NCBI GenBank assembly: GCA_028694215.1
Contig: JAQUTW010000001.1
Coordinates: forward strand, 1 to 64,000
From: Paludibacteraceae bacterium
Lineage (GTDB): Bacteria; Bacteroidota; Bacteroidia; Bacteroidales; Paludibacteraceae
Length of the DNA stretch: 64,000 nt
Direction of reading: 5' to 3'
Under the pieces are notes generated by a model, which ran no database searches, had not been told where the DNA came from, and saw nothing but the letters and a program-made list of their open reading frames with translations. Positions within the stretch are counted from its first letter, which is position 1. Each line of letters starts with the position of its first letter. The translations under genes were made by a program, and so were the position numbers. Positions 1 through 9,263 of the stretch are shown one piece after another.

Positions 1-10
1 GTTTTGTACG

Positions 11-86
11 AGATTGTTCATTATATTTAATTATCTGATTAATAATCAAATATACGACTTTTTTGTCAAATGAACAATCTTTTTTT
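11..86 (+). terminator. Probable terminator of a gene left of the window
   Basis: An exact 11-bp inverted repeat (AGATTGTTCAT at 11-21, ATGAACAATCT at 70-80) is followed by a T run at 80-86. The long loop holds a second small palindrome (TGATTA at 36-41, TAATCA at 43-48). This looks like a Rho-independent terminator for a plus-strand gene ending just outside the window. In many Bacteroidetes serS follows the ribosomal genes rplU-rpmA, so those are plausible owners, but nothing in the window shows it. The loop is long for a terminator. Confidence 0.5.
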
Positions 87-142
87 ACTTTATTTTTTTA
101 CTTTTTCCTAAATGCACAACAGGTTATGATTAAGATTTTCCG

Positions 143-150
143 TATCTTTG
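143..150 (+). promoter_or_regulatory. Bacteroidetes-type promoter of serS
   Basis: TATCTTTG matches the Bacteroidetes -7 consensus TAnnTTTG exactly and lies 27 bases before the serS ATG. A clear -33 TTTG is not visible; TTATG near 124-128 is the nearest candidate. Confidence 0.6.
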
Positions 151-177
151 CACATTAATAGAAAAGAACTGAAAATT

Positions 178-1452
178 ATGCTTACACTTAAATTTATCAC
201 AGAAAATCGTGACGATGCCATTCGCCGTTTGAACAAAAAACATTTCGCCGATGCCGAAAAAATGATTGACGAAGTAATAGCATTAAATAATAACCGCCGC
301 TCTACACAGAAAGAGTTGGATGACACTTTAGCACAAATCAACCAAGTATCAAAAACCGTTGGCGCTTTAATGCAATCCGGCAAACGTGAAGAAGCAGAAA
401 TCGCAAAAGCAGAAACCGCAAAATATAAAGAAATCAGCCGTGAATTATCTGCCAAAATGGATAATTTAGCCATCTCCATCCAAAACTTGTTACTACAAAT
501 TCCCAATGTACCAAAAGAGTCGGTACCGGAAGGCACAGGAGCAGATGATAATGTCGTAGAAAAAATGAGCGGCATTAATCCTACTTTTAATTTTGAAGTG
601 CTTCCACATTGGGAATTAGCAAAAAAATACGATTTAATTGATTTTGAATTAGGAGTAAAAATTACAGGTGCAGGATTTCCTGTTTACAAAGGTAAGGGAG
701 CACGACTTCAACGTGCGTTAATTAATTTTTTTCTTGATGAAGCACGCAATGCCGGTTATTTAGAAATAATGCCACCTACAGCCGTCAATGAAGCCTCCGG
801 GTATGGCACAGGTCAATTGCCCGACAAAGAAGGTCAAATGTATCATTGCGAAGTAGATAATCTTTACCTTATACCGACCGCCGAAGTGCCTGTAACCAAT
901 ATTTATCGCGATGTCATTTTGAGTGAAAAAGATTTACCCATCAAAAATTGTGCTTACACTCAATGTTTTCGCCGCGAAGCCGGTTCGTATGGTAAAGATG
1001 TGCGCGGATTGAACCGCTTACACGAATTTTCAAAAATAGAAATTGTCCGCATTGACACTCCTGAACATTCCGAAGAATCGCACAAAGAGATGCTGTCACA
1101 TGTCGAAAGTCTTGTACAAAAATTGGAACTACCTTATCGTATTTTGCGCCTTTGTGGTGGAGATATGAGTTTTACGGCTGCACTCTGCTTCGATTTTGAA
1201 GTTTATTCTGCTGCACAAAAACGCTGGTTGGAAGTAAGTTCTGTATCCAACTTTGAAAGTTACCAAGCCAATCGACTGAAATGTCGTTACAAAACCGCTG
1301 AAGGCAAAACCGAACTATGTCATACACTCAATGGCTCGGCATTAGCTTTACCACGTATTGTAGCTGCACTTTTGGAAAACAATCAAACTCCGGAAGGTAT
1401 TCGCATACCTAAAGTATTGATACCTTACTGCGGTTTCGATATAATAAAATAA
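178..1452 (+). CDS. serS: Seryl-tRNA synthetase
   Basis: Charges tRNA-Ser with serine in the cytoplasm; class II aminoacyl-tRNA synthetase, active as a dimer. The 424-residue product has the usual family length. The first ~110 residues are the charged helical arm that forms the antiparallel coiled coil gripping the tRNA. The catalytic core follows, with the serine-pocket motif YLIPTAEVPVTN, class II motif 2 (FRREAGS) and motif 3 (NGSALALPR) near the C terminus. The ATG at 178 was chosen because an in-frame TTG at 148 lies inside the TAnnTTTG promoter and would add ten residues unlike other SerRS N termini. The gene stands alone and converges on trkH. Confidence 0.97.
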   Translation: MLTLKFITENRDDAIRRLNKKHFADAEKMIDEVIALNNNRRSTQKELDDTLAQINQVSKTVGALMQSGKREEAEIAKAETAKYKEISRELSAKMDNLAISIQNLLLQIPNVPKESVPEGTGADDNVVEKMSGINPTFNFEVLPHWELAKKYDLIDFELGVKITGAGFPVYKGKGARLQRALINFFLDEARNAGYLEIMPPTAVNEASGYGTGQLPDKEGQMYHCEVDNLYLIPTAEVPVTNIYRDVILSEKDLPIKNCAYTQCFRREAGSYGKDVRGLNRLHEFSKIEIVRIDTPEHSEESHKEMLSHVESLVQKLELPYRILRLCGGDMSFTAALCFDFEVYSAAQKRWLEVSSVSNFESYQANRLKCRYKTAEGKTELCHTLNGSALALPRIVAALLENNQTPEGIRIPKVLIPYCGFDIIK

Positions 1453-1457
1453 ACAAA

Positions 1458-1501
1458 AATTATCTATGCTTTCAGATAGTTATCTAAAAGCATAGATAAT
1501 T
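1458..1501. terminator. Long AT-rich hairpin between serS and trkH
   Basis: A perfect 15-bp inverted repeat (AATTATCTATGCTTT at 1458-1472 and its complement at 1487-1501) encloses a smaller palindrome AGATAGTTATCT (1474-1485). It fills the gap between two convergent genes and probably ends transcription in both directions. The T-rich stretch beyond it is better for the minus strand (trkH) than for the plus strand. Confidence 0.6.
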
Positions 1502-1531
1502 GCATTAAATATTTGGGATTTTTACTTTAAA

Positions 1532-2995
1532 TCATTTTCTCCAAAACGAGGGAGAAAAGAGCAAAAATATCGTAAACAGTTCCAAGCGTCCTACCAACAT
1601 CACAAAAGACAAATACCATTTACACACATCAGGAATAGCTGAAAATGTGCCCATAGGTCCCAAAGATCCTAATCCGGGTCCTACATTACTAATAGAAGTA
1701 ACCACTGCTCCAACAGACTCTTCAATGCCCATGCCGGCAAATAGCAGCACAAATATACTCGCTACAATAAAAATCAGATAAAATGTAGTAAATGCAAAGA
1801 TATTATCAACTACATTTTCTGACACAAGATGACCATTCATGCGAATAGGAAGTATTGCTTTAGGATGAATCAGACGCTTAAATTCATAGATCGCATTTTT
1901 TAAAAGCACAGTTATACGCACAATCTTTATACCGCCACTGGTAGAACCGGCAGATGCTCCCATCAACATCAAAAACAACAAAGTCATCCATGCAATTGGT
2001 TGCCATAACATATAATCCGCAGTAGCATAACCCGTGGTTGTAATGATAGAAACCGTTTGAAACAATGAGTGTCTGAAAGTTTCAGCTATCCCCCATTCTA
2101 CAGGATGAGATAGTATTAAACTAACAAAAATCAACAATGTTGCACCTGCCACAAATAAGGCATAAAAACGAAATTCCTCATCACGAAACAATTTTTTAAA
2201 ATTATGTTTAACCAAGGAATAATAGAGTAATGAAAAATTTATTCCGGCTATAAACATAAAAACAATAATAGTATAATGAATAAATGGGGAATCCCAATAT
2301 GCGATACTTGCTTGTTTGGTAGAATATCCTCCGGTTGCCATTGTGGTAAGAGCATGGCACATGGCATCAAACAAACCCATACCGCCAAAATATAGTAAAG
2401 CTGTTTCCAGCAATGTCAAGCACAAATAAATACCCCATAAACGTCGAGCTGTATTTTTGATACGTGGCTGTAGCTTATCGTAAGTCGGTCCCGGTACCTC
2501 TGCCATAAAAAGTTGATTACCACCTCGTAAGAAAGGTAATACCGCCAAAGATAACATTACTATTCCCATTCCGCCAAGCCATTGTATCAAACTACGCCAA
2601 AAAAGTAATCCATGTGGCAAAGCCTCTACGTTGTTTAATATGGAAGCACCTGTGGTGGTAAATCCGGACATTGTTTCAAAAAAAGCGTCACTAACTGAAG
2701 GAATAGCATTGCTCAACCAAAATGGCAACATACCAAAAAAAGAAAAAACGACCCAAACTACGCCAACAATTGTATAGCCTTCACGATTACCAATAGTCCT
2801 ATCCGCATTTTTAGTTAACAAAAAAGCACAACCTCCACATCCACATGCTGCGGCTGCTGCAATTAACAGATACTTCAAATCATATTCATCATAAATTGCA
2901 GAAACACAAGCAGATAGCAATATAAAAACGCTTTCCGTAATAAGCAATATGCCCAAAGTCTTGAATAATTGTCGCCAATTAAATGTGCTGGTCAT
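1532..2995 (-). CDS. trkH: TrkH-type potassium transporter subunit
   Basis: Membrane pore subunit of the Trk/Ktr K+ uptake system, working with the cytoplasmic regulator TrkA encoded just upstream. The 487-residue product is hydrophobic throughout, with the repeated pore-loop arrangement of the family; the first loop includes SGFTTTGAS (about residues 110-118) and later loops include TTMATGGYST, SIITTTGYAT and SNVGPGLGS, which supply the selectivity-filter glycines. The ATG at 2995 is 12 bases downstream of the trkA stop, so the two are surely co-transcribed (dxs-trkA-trkH). Length fits TrkH rather than KtrB. Confidence 0.95.
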   Translation of the reverse strand: MTSTFNWRQLFKTLGILLITESVFILLSACVSAIYDEYDLKYLLIAAAAACGCGGCAFLLTKNADRTIGNREGYTIVGVVWVVFSFFGMLPFWLSNAIPSVSDAFFETMSGFTTTGASILNNVEALPHGLLFWRSLIQWLGGMGIVMLSLAVLPFLRGGNQLFMAEVPGPTYDKLQPRIKNTARRLWGIYLCLTLLETALLYFGGMGLFDAMCHALTTMATGGYSTKQASIAYWDSPFIHYTIIVFMFIAGINFSLLYYSLVKHNFKKLFRDEEFRFYALFVAGATLLIFVSLILSHPVEWGIAETFRHSLFQTVSIITTTGYATADYMLWQPIAWMTLLFLMLMGASAGSTSGGIKIVRITVLLKNAIYEFKRLIHPKAILPIRMNGHLVSENVVDNIFAFTTFYLIFIVASIFVLLFAGMGIEESVGAVVTSISNVGPGLGSLGPMGTFSAIPDVCKWYLSFVMLVGRLELFTIFLLFSPSFWRK

Positions 2996-3007
2996 TTTAA
3001 TACAGAT

Positions 3008-4339
3008 TTAAAAAAACGAGGCCAATTTGCGTAAACTTGATGCCATACAAAAAACAACAACATGGTCATTAGGTTGCACTACGCTGTCACCTGTAACAAT
3101 ATATCCCTTCCCATCACGTATCAAGCCACCAATATTAACGGCAGAAGGCAATTTAATGTCTCTAATTCGTGTTTTTGTAATTTTATCTCCTTCCTTCACA
3201 TTAAATTCTACAACTAAAGCATCGGCATAAGTCAAACATTTGACATTCAGAGCATCATCGTCCAACGTCATTTGATAGATGTGACTTGCTGCTATTAGTT
3301 TTTTATTGATAATAGTACCAATATCTAAATTTTCGGCAAGTTCTATATAATCAATATTTTCAACCTCAGCAATGGTTTTTTTGACATGAAAACGTTTCGC
3401 AGCCATACATGCCAATACATTGGCTTCAGAATTGGCTGTAACTGCAATAAACGCATCCATATCTTCAATACCTTCTTCTTTGAGCAAATCCAAATTGCGA
3501 CCATCACCTTGTATTATAAGTGCTTCATTAACCTCTTCGGCAAATTCATAACACCTATCTCTGTCTATCTCAATTATTTTACTAGTAATGTTCGATGGTA
3601 AATATTCCATAGTTTCACGAGTGATATTACTGGCTCCTATAAACATCACATTGTGAATTTCAAACGCCTCTTTACCTCCTTCTTTTCTTACATAATTTAA
3701 ATTTTCTTTGGTACAAATAAAATAAACAATATCGCCATTTTTGACCTCATCAGAACCGTTTGGAATAATCGTTTCGTTTGCACGTCTAATGGCTACAATA
3801 CGAAACTGATTGTGACCAAAATAACCCGTACTAAATTGTTTATTAAGCATCTGCGAATTATCACGTATTTTGAGGCACACCAAAACCAAAGCTTCATTTT
3901 CAAAAGTTCGATATTCACGTATCCAACCTTTTCCAAGCGAAGCCACAATTTCCTTGGCAGCTAATAATTCCGGATAAATTAACGAATCTATCCCCATCTT
4001 TTTAAAAAATGCCAAATTGGTAGGTAATAAATATTCATAATTATCAATTCGTGCTACCGTTTTTTGTGCCCCCATATTACTTGCCAACATACAGGCTGTC
4101 ATATTGACACTTTCATAAGGTGTAACAGCAACAAATAAATCACAGCCTTTTACACCACACTCCCGTAAATCTTTTAGCGAGGTAGGTTCGCCCACCTTCG
4201 TCATTAAATCATATTGCGTGTCCAATTCCTCCAAACGATCTTCCTGATTGTCCATAAGGATAATATCCTGATTTTCATTAGCAAGCATTTTTGCTAAATG
4301 TCTGCCAACTTCTCCGGCTCCAACAATAATAATTTTCAT
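3008..4339 (-). CDS. trkA: Trk system potassium uptake regulator TrkA
   Basis: Cytoplasmic NAD(H)-binding gating subunit of the Trk K+ channel. The 443 residues hold two tandem RCK units. The first begins with the Rossmann motif [10 protein letters not shown] at residues 7-16; the second starts near residue 230 ([18 protein letters not shown]) and lacks the full GxGxxG, as is common in the second half of TrkA. Each is followed by a TrkA_C domain. The ATG overlaps the dxs stop codon by four bases (ATGA), which points to translational coupling; trkH follows 12 bases later. Confidence 0.95.
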   Translation of the reverse strand: MKIIIVGAGEVGRHLAKMLANENQDIILMDNQEDRLEELDTQYDLMTKVGEPTSLKDLRECGVKGCDLFVAVTPYESVNMTACMLASNMGAQKTVARIDNYEYLLPTNLAFFKKMGIDSLIYPELLAAKEIVASLGKGWIREYRTFENEALVLVCLKIRDNSQMLNKQFSTGYFGHNQFRIVAIRRANETIIPNGSDEVKNGDIVYFICTKENLNYVRKEGGKEAFEIHNVMFIGASNITRETMEYLPSNITSKIIEIDRDRCYEFAEEVNEALIIQGDGRNLDLLKEEGIEDMDAFIAVTANSEANVLACMAAKRFHVKKTIAEVENIDYIELAENLDIGTIINKKLIAASHIYQMTLDDDALNVKCLTYADALVVEFNVKEGDKITKTRIRDIKLPSAVNIGGLIRDGKGYIVTGDSVVQPNDHVVVFCMASSLRKLASFF

Positions 4340-6246
4340 AGTTTATCGCTATTAATAAATTTTTCTACAGACAAGGCAATTCCTTCTTCATCTATCCCTA
4401 ACATATGATAAAGTTCCTCTTGGGTGCCTTGTTCGACAAAACGATCATAAATACCCAACCGTTTTACAGTTGGATGGTAACCATTATCTGCCATAAATTC
4501 GAGCACTGCGCTGCCTAAACCTCCACTTACAACACCATCTTCAAGCGTAATAATCTTATCATAAGTTTTGGCTGCAAAATGTAAAATTTCTTCATCAATA
4601 GGTTTTAAAAACCGCATATCATAATGAGCAACAAAAACACCTTTTTCTGCCATTTTTTTCAAAGCTTTCTGTGCTATATTTCCCAGTGGCCCTATACTTA
4701 ACAAAACAGCATCCTTACCTTCGCTCAATAATTGCCCCTTACCTATTGGTAATTCTTTCAATGGCTTTTTCCAATCAACCAAGACACCACGCCCCCGTGG
4801 ATAACGTATTACGAAAGCTCCTTTGTCTGGTAATTGTGCAGTGTACATCAAATTACGCAGTTCTATCTCATTAAGTGGAGAAGCTATAATCAAATTAGGA
4901 ATACATCTAAAATATGCCAAATCAAATAATCCCTGATGAGTTGCACCATCACTGCCCACAATTCCTGCCCGATCAACACACAACACCACATTCAACTGCT
5001 GTAACGCAACATCATGAATAACATTATCATACGCTCGTTGCATAAATGACGAATAAATATTGCAGAAAGGCAACAAACCGTCTTTCGCCATTCCGGCTGA
5101 AAAAGTTACGGCATGTCCTTCGGCAATACCCACATCAAATACACGATTTGGCATTTCTTTCATCATAAAACACATGGAGCAACCGCTAGGCATTGCCGGT
5201 GTCACTCCAACAATTTTCTCGTTCTGTTTCGCCAATTCTAATAATGTATAACCAAAAACATCTTGGAACAATGGTGGTTCATGACCGTTTGTATGAGATA
5301 TGCGTTCACCTGTTTTTGGGTCAAATTCTCCGGGTGCGTGCCAAATAGTTACCAATTTTTCTGCAGGTTTGTAACCTTTTCCCTTTTTGGTAATGATATG
5401 CACCACTTTTGGACCTTCAAATCTTTTAACTTTTTGCAAAGTTTCTATCAGCAATTCAACATTATGACCATCAACAGGACCAAAATAACGAATGCTTAAG
5501 CCTTCAAAAATATTATTACCTGTGTTACTTCTAAGTGATTTCAAAGAATTGGCAAAACGGATGATTTTCCCTTTGTTGCTTTCATCTATCACGTGCATAC
5601 GCCGCAACAATTTGTAAGTCCTAAAACGTAGTCTGTTGTAAGTGGGCGAAAGGTGAATTTTACCCAAATATTTACTCAAGCCTCCCATTATAGGGTCTAT
5701 TGCCATGTGATTATCATTCAATATAATCAACAAATTATTTGGATTAATAGACGCATTATTAAGACCTTCAAACGCTAAGCCGCCTGTCATTGCACCATCA
5801 CCAATAACAGCTACAACCTGTCTGTCTTCTTTATGTAAATATGCAGCAATGGACATTCCCAAACCGGCAGAAATGGAAGTGGATGAATGCCCAACACCAA
5901 ACGAATCATATTCGCTTTCTTTGGGTGTGGGGAAACCACTGATGCCACCGAACTGGCGGTTGGTATGAAAACGCTCACGACGTCCTGTCAATATTTTATG
6001 TGCATACGCCTGATGACCTACATCCCAAATAATTCTATCGTAAGGTGTGTTAAATAAATAATGTAATGCTACCGATAATTCAACAACACCCAAACTTGCA
6101 CCGAGATGTCCCGGGTTTTGAGACAATTCGTCAATAATAAATGTGCGTAATTCCTGGCATAATTCCGGCAGTTGGTCTATGCTTAACTGCTTCAAATCAT
6201 CCGGGCTGTTAATACCTTGCAGAATATTTAAAGATGTTTGTGCCAT
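4336..6246 (-). CDS. dxs: 1-deoxy-D-xylulose-5-phosphate synthase
   Basis: Condenses pyruvate and glyceraldehyde 3-phosphate to DXP, the first step of the MEP route to isoprenoids; needs thiamine diphosphate. The 636-residue product is full length. Visible landmarks are [10 protein letters not shown] near residue 45, the thiamine-binding [13 protein letters not shown] near residue 148, the transketolase-type pyrimidine-binding domain ([17 protein letters not shown]) in the middle and a C-terminal transketolase domain. First gene of dxs-trkA-trkH, with a TAnnTTTG promoter 20 bases upstream. Its pathway product feeds uppS elsewhere in this window. Confidence 0.97.
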   Translation of the reverse strand: MAQTSLNILQGINSPDDLKQLSIDQLPELCQELRTFIIDELSQNPGHLGASLGVVELSVALHYLFNTPYDRIIWDVGHQAYAHKILTGRRERFHTNRQFGGISGFPTPKESEYDSFGVGHSSTSISAGLGMSIAAYLHKEDRQVVAVIGDGAMTGGLAFEGLNNASINPNNLLIILNDNHMAIDPIMGGLSKYLGKIHLSPTYNRLRFRTYKLLRRMHVIDESNKGKIIRFANSLKSLRSNTGNNIFEGLSIRYFGPVDGHNVELLIETLQKVKRFEGPKVVHIITKKGKGYKPAEKLVTIWHAPGEFDPKTGERISHTNGHEPPLFQDVFGYTLLELAKQNEKIVGVTPAMPSGCSMCFMMKEMPNRVFDVGIAEGHAVTFSAGMAKDGLLPFCNIYSSFMQRAYDNVIHDVALQQLNVVLCVDRAGIVGSDGATHQGLFDLAYFRCIPNLIIASPLNEIELRNLMYTAQLPDKGAFVIRYPRGRGVLVDWKKPLKELPIGKGQLLSEGKDAVLLSIGPLGNIAQKALKKMAEKGVFVAHYDMRFLKPIDEEILHFAAKTYDKIITLEDGVVSGGLGSAVLEFMADNGYHPTVKRLGIYDRFVEQGTQEELYHMLGIDEEGIALSVEKFINSDKL

Positions 6247-6266
6247 TCGTCAAAATCAGAAAATGA

Positions 6267-6274
6267 CAAAAGTA
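6267..6274 (-). promoter_or_regulatory. Bacteroidetes-type promoter of dxs
   Basis: On the minus strand the sequence reads TACTTTTG, an exact TAnnTTTG match, about 20 bases before the dxs ATG. No convincing -33 element is seen. Confidence 0.5.
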
Positions 6275-6313
6275 AATAAAAAAAACGAATCTTTGAGGAA
6301 TATTTAACGCTAT

Positions 6314-7210
6314 TTACAGAAATTCTTTAGGAACAGGGATAGAACAATCTGTTTTTTGTCCGGTAACAGGATGATAAAAAGAAATTCCGGTTGCATGTAA
6401 ACAAATCCGTTTTAATGGATTGACGGAAGAACCATTTTTCTTATCACCTACAATCGGATGTCCTTCCACAGAAAGTTGCACGCGTATCTGGTTTCTGACA
6501 TCTGTTATTTGTTCTATCTCCAACAACGAATATTGTATGTTGGTTTTTAATGTTTTATAAGATAATATGGCTTGTCGTCCGCCATTATCCGTTTTCGAAG
6601 CAATTGTTTTGGATAAATGCAAATTGTCTTTTAGCCAGTCAGTCAAGGTGCCATTTTGGGGGGACATCTGTCCTTCAACTACCACAACAAATGTCCTTTT
6701 CAACATACGTTTCTCTTTGTCTGCACACAAGCGCGCCTGTACCTCTTCTGATTTCGCAAAAAGAAGCAAACCGGAAGCTTCTCGCTCCAAACGATGTACA
6801 AAAAAAAGTTCTTTAGCCGATTTATTACGTTTAACATGCTCCAATGCAATGGAATAAGCCGTTGAAACATTTTCATTGGCAACAGCACCATCAAAGGTTC
6901 CATGTTTTTTATCAATAATCAACACATAATCATCTTCATAAATAAATTTAATTTTATGATTGGGATTGGGAGCAGATAGACCTTGCAAATAAATTTCTAC
7001 AACATCTCCTTTTCGTAAATGATAGTCGAAAGCGGTTATAACTGTACCATTAACAGCAACTTGACGATGTGACAACAATGATTTTAGTGAACTGCAACTT
7101 CGATTTTTTTCTACTTGCGATAAATACACAGACAGTGTCTGTGGTTCCAAAACCGTATAAGTGGTAGCAACAGATGATTGACCATATTTTTTGTGGGAGG
7201 TTCCTTTCAT
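6314..7210 (-). CDS. RluA-family pseudouridine synthase, catalytic Asp replaced by Glu
   Basis: Resembles enzymes that isomerise uridine to pseudouridine in rRNA or tRNA. An S4-like RNA-binding region covers about residues 22-75, then the synthase domain from about residue 85. The family's catalytic loop is HRLDxxxSG with Asp as nucleophile; here it reads HRLEREASG, Glu at residue 142, with a GAG codon at 6785-6787. The C-terminal motif is also altered: DVRNQIRVQL where TGRxHQIRxHL is usual. The rest (VEGHPIVGDKK, LKRICLHA) is well kept and the frame is intact, so this is not an obvious pseudogene. It may act on an unknown site, or may have become an RNA-binding protein. Single gene, just upstream of dxs on the same strand. 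Confidence 0.85.
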   Translation of the reverse strand: MKGTSHKKYGQSSVATTYTVLEPQTLSVYLSQVEKNRSCSSLKSLLSHRQVAVNGTVITAFDYHLRKGDVVEIYLQGLSAPNPNHKIKFIYEDDYVLIIDKKHGTFDGAVANENVSTAYSIALEHVKRNKSAKELFFVHRLEREASGLLLFAKSEEVQARLCADKEKRMLKRTFVVVVEGQMSPQNGTLTDWLKDNLHLSKTIASKTDNGGRQAILSYKTLKTNIQYSLLEIEQITDVRNQIRVQLSVEGHPIVGDKKNGSSVNPLKRICLHATGISFYHPVTGQKTDCSIPVPKEFL

Positions 7211-7272
7211 ATCAAACGTAAAAACTTAATAACTATCTTTTTTACCATTAATCCTGTATTATGAGTTGTATA

Positions 7273-7307
7273 AAAAATGCTCTTGGCAAAAAATCAAGAG
7301 CATTTTT
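7273..7307 (-). terminator. Terminator of the cysteine-rich lipoprotein gene
   Basis: A 13-bp perfect stem (AAAAATGCTCTTG / CAAGAGCATTTTT) with a 9-base loop. The A and T runs on its flanks let it work on either strand. It lies 19 bases past the stop of the lipoprotein gene. Confidence 0.85.
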
Positions 7308-7325
7308 ATAAATTAGACTTCTTTA

Positions 7326-7961
7326 TTATTTGTCCATTGAAACTTCTTTGTCTTTAGCACATTGAGCAGGACAATCACCTTTCTGTTCGCCTTTTTCTTT
7401 GCAACATTTGTCCTTTGCACATTTGTCCTTACATCCTTTTTCACAACATTGGTCTTTTCCACCGCAACATTGGTCTTTATCACACAAACGAGCATAATTG
7501 AATACATGTCCACACGGTGCAACCAGAATCAGTGAATCTGCCGTAAGTTTCTTTATTTTCAAAGTATCCGAGAAAGCTATCGGTTCCGACATTGGCATAG
7601 AATCAGGATTAAATGCAGGAGGTGCCATCATTGTATCTTTACACTGTTTTTTGCACATTAGCTTTCCTTCTTTTGGGCAAGGAGTTCCTTCCTGAGGTTC
7701 CTGTGGCATCGGTTTACAGTGTGAAGGACATGGCATCCGTTTTCCTGCAAGAATAAGCAAATCGCCCTCCTGTTTCCAACTTTCAAAACAAATACCTTTT
7801 AAATGAATAGATTTGGCTATTCCGCCTTCTTCCAATACAATTCCTTGAACTTTTTTATCAGGACATGGTGATTTTTCTCCCCAAGCTCCTTCAATTTTGG
7901 CTTGATTACAGCATCCTACAGCACAGATGGCGACGATGGCAACAAAAAAGATTTTTCTCAT
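7326..7961 (-). CDS. Cysteine-rich lipoprotein, possible metal binder
   Basis: Unknown function. 211 residues with a lipoprotein signal (FFVAIVAICAVGCC; lipidated Cys probably at 17). Residues ~23-70 (from IEGAWGE) and ~124-155 look like a small beta-rich domain of the lipocalin/NlpE kind found in many Bacteroidetes lipoproteins. Two parts are unusual: a Cys/Pro/Met-rich middle (CPSHCKPMP, CKKQCKDTMM) and a C-terminal tail from about residue 158 with repeated CC and KDKC units (DKDQCCGG, KDQCCEKGCKDKCAKDKCC). The spacing resembles metallothionein-like binding of soft metals, which is inference. It has its own promoter and terminator and stands alone downstream of the rnf operon. Confidence 0.75.
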   Translation of the reverse strand: MRKIFFVAIVAICAVGCCNQAKIEGAWGEKSPCPDKKVQGIVLEEGGIAKSIHLKGICFESWKQEGDLLILAGKRMPCPSHCKPMPQEPQEGTPCPKEGKLMCKKQCKDTMMAPPAFNPDSMPMSEPIAFSDTLKIKKLTADSLILVAPCGHVFNYARLCDKDQCCGGKDQCCEKGCKDKCAKDKCCKEKGEQKGDCPAQCAKDKEVSMDK

Positions 7962-8001
7962 AAAATAAAATTTTTAGGTTAAAAAAATATGAAACTGATG
8001 A

Positions 8002-8032
8002 CAAAGATAATTGATATTTTGAAAATATGCAA
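8002..8032 (-). promoter_or_regulatory. Bacteroidetes-type promoter of the cysteine-rich lipoprotein
   Basis: On the minus strand, TTG (8032-8030), 20 bases, then TATCTTTG (8009-8002): a good match to the -33/-7 arrangement. The gene starts about 40 bases downstream. Confidence 0.7.
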
Positions 8033-8075
8033 TTGGTTATCTATCACTTTCTGCTTATTTTGATATTAGTTAAAT

Positions 8076-8648
8076 TCACACAATACCGGAGAAACCCATA
8101 AAAGCCATTGCCAACAAGCCGGCAACAATAAGTGCAATAGGCGTTCCCTGCATACCTTTCGGTAATTTTACCATATTCAACTGTTCACGAATACCTGCAA
8201 ATAAAATTAATGCCAAACCAAAGCCAATGGCAGTGGAAACTGCAAAAACAGTACCTTCCAACAAATTAAAATCTTTTTGAATTACCATAATGGCAACACC
8301 AAGAATGGTACAATTAGTGGTAATAAGTGGAAGAAAAACGCCTAATGCCTGATACAATGAAGGTGATAATTTTTTAAGCATAATTTCAACCAGTTGCACC
8401 AAAGCTGCAATAACCAAAATAAATACTATCGTCTGTAAAAATTGCAGATTAAAAGCATCAAGCACCAATTTTTGAATTAAATAAGTAATAATAGTGGCAA
8501 GCGTCATAACAAACGCCACAGCTCCGGACATACCTATTGCGGTATCAAGTTTTTTGGAGACACCCAAAAACGGACAAATACCCAAAAATTGCGACAACAC
8601 AATGTTGTTCACAAAAACTGCACTGATAAATATTAAAATGTAAGTCAT
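8076..8648 (-). CDS. rnfA: RNF electron transport complex subunit A
   Basis: Integral membrane subunit of the RNF complex, which passes electrons between reduced ferredoxin and NAD while moving Na+ or H+ across the inner membrane. 190 residues, six expected membrane segments, starting with the typical FVNNIVLSQFLGICPFLGVS. RnfA and RnfE are homologous and pack as an inverted pair. Last gene of rnfBCDGEA, 21 bases after rnfE. No clear hairpin follows the stop at 8076. Confidence 0.96.
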   Translation of the reverse strand: MTYILIFISAVFVNNIVLSQFLGICPFLGVSKKLDTAIGMSGAVAFVMTLATIITYLIQKLVLDAFNLQFLQTIVFILVIAALVQLVEIMLKKLSPSLYQALGVFLPLITTNCTILGVAIMVIQKDFNLLEGTVFAVSTAIGFGLALILFAGIREQLNMVKLPKGMQGTPIALIVAGLLAMAFMGFSGIV

Positions 8649-8669
8649 AAAATTGCTCTTTATAAATGA

Positions 8670-9257
8670 TTATTTTGCTCTGTTCAGTTTATTTACAATG
8701 GCAATAAGATAGCCTAATGCCAAGAAAGCTCCTGGAGCAAGTACAAAAATCAGGACACCATAACTTTCAGGGAAAACAGCAAAACTAAAAATTTTTCCTG
8801 TTCCCAATAATTCACGTACCATACCAAGCAACAGCAGTGCCCCCGTAAATCCAAGTCCTATTCCCAATCCGTCAAGAAAAGATTCCCAAACACTGTGTTT
8901 GGCTGCAAACGCTTCTGCACGACCGAGAACAATACAATTGACCACTATCAGCGGAATAAATAATCCCAAACTTTCATACAATGCAGGAACATAAGCCTCC
9001 ATACACATTTGAACAATGGTTACAAATGTGGCAATAATAACAATGTATGCGGGGATGTGTACTTTGTCGGGAATTATGTTTTTGAGTAATGATATTACCA
9101 CATTGGAACAAACCAATACAAAAGCCGTTGCCAAACCCATACTCATTCCATTTAATGCCGAAGTGGTAGTACCTAATGTAGGGCACATACCCAACAACAG
9201 CACAAAAGTCGGATTTTCTTTTAATAAACCATTTACGAAAAATTTTAATTTACTCAT
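8670..9257 (-). CDS. rnfE: RNF electron transport complex subunit E
   Basis: Membrane subunit homologous to RnfA, part of the ion-translocating core. 195 residues with six hydrophobic segments; NPTFVLLLGMCPTLGTTTSA near the N terminus and VNCIVLGRAEAFA in the middle are family hallmarks, with the cysteines placed for the intramembrane FeS cluster. The ATG at 9257 is preferred over an in-frame TTG at 9263, which would add only two residues and touch the rnfG stop. Gap to rnfG is six bases. Confidence 0.95.
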   Translation of the reverse strand: MSKLKFFVNGLLKENPTFVLLLGMCPTLGTTTSALNGMSMGLATAFVLVCSNVVISLLKNIIPDKVHIPAYIVIIATFVTIVQMCMEAYVPALYESLGLFIPLIVVNCIVLGRAEAFAAKHSVWESFLDGLGIGLGFTGALLLLGMVRELLGTGKIFSFAVFPESYGVLIFVLAPGAFLALGYLIAIVNKLNRAK

Positions 9258-9263
9258 AATCAA

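Noticed and set aside
108..575. 155-codon frame on the minus strand
   Set aside because: Lies antisense to the well-supported serS and shows no family resemblance.
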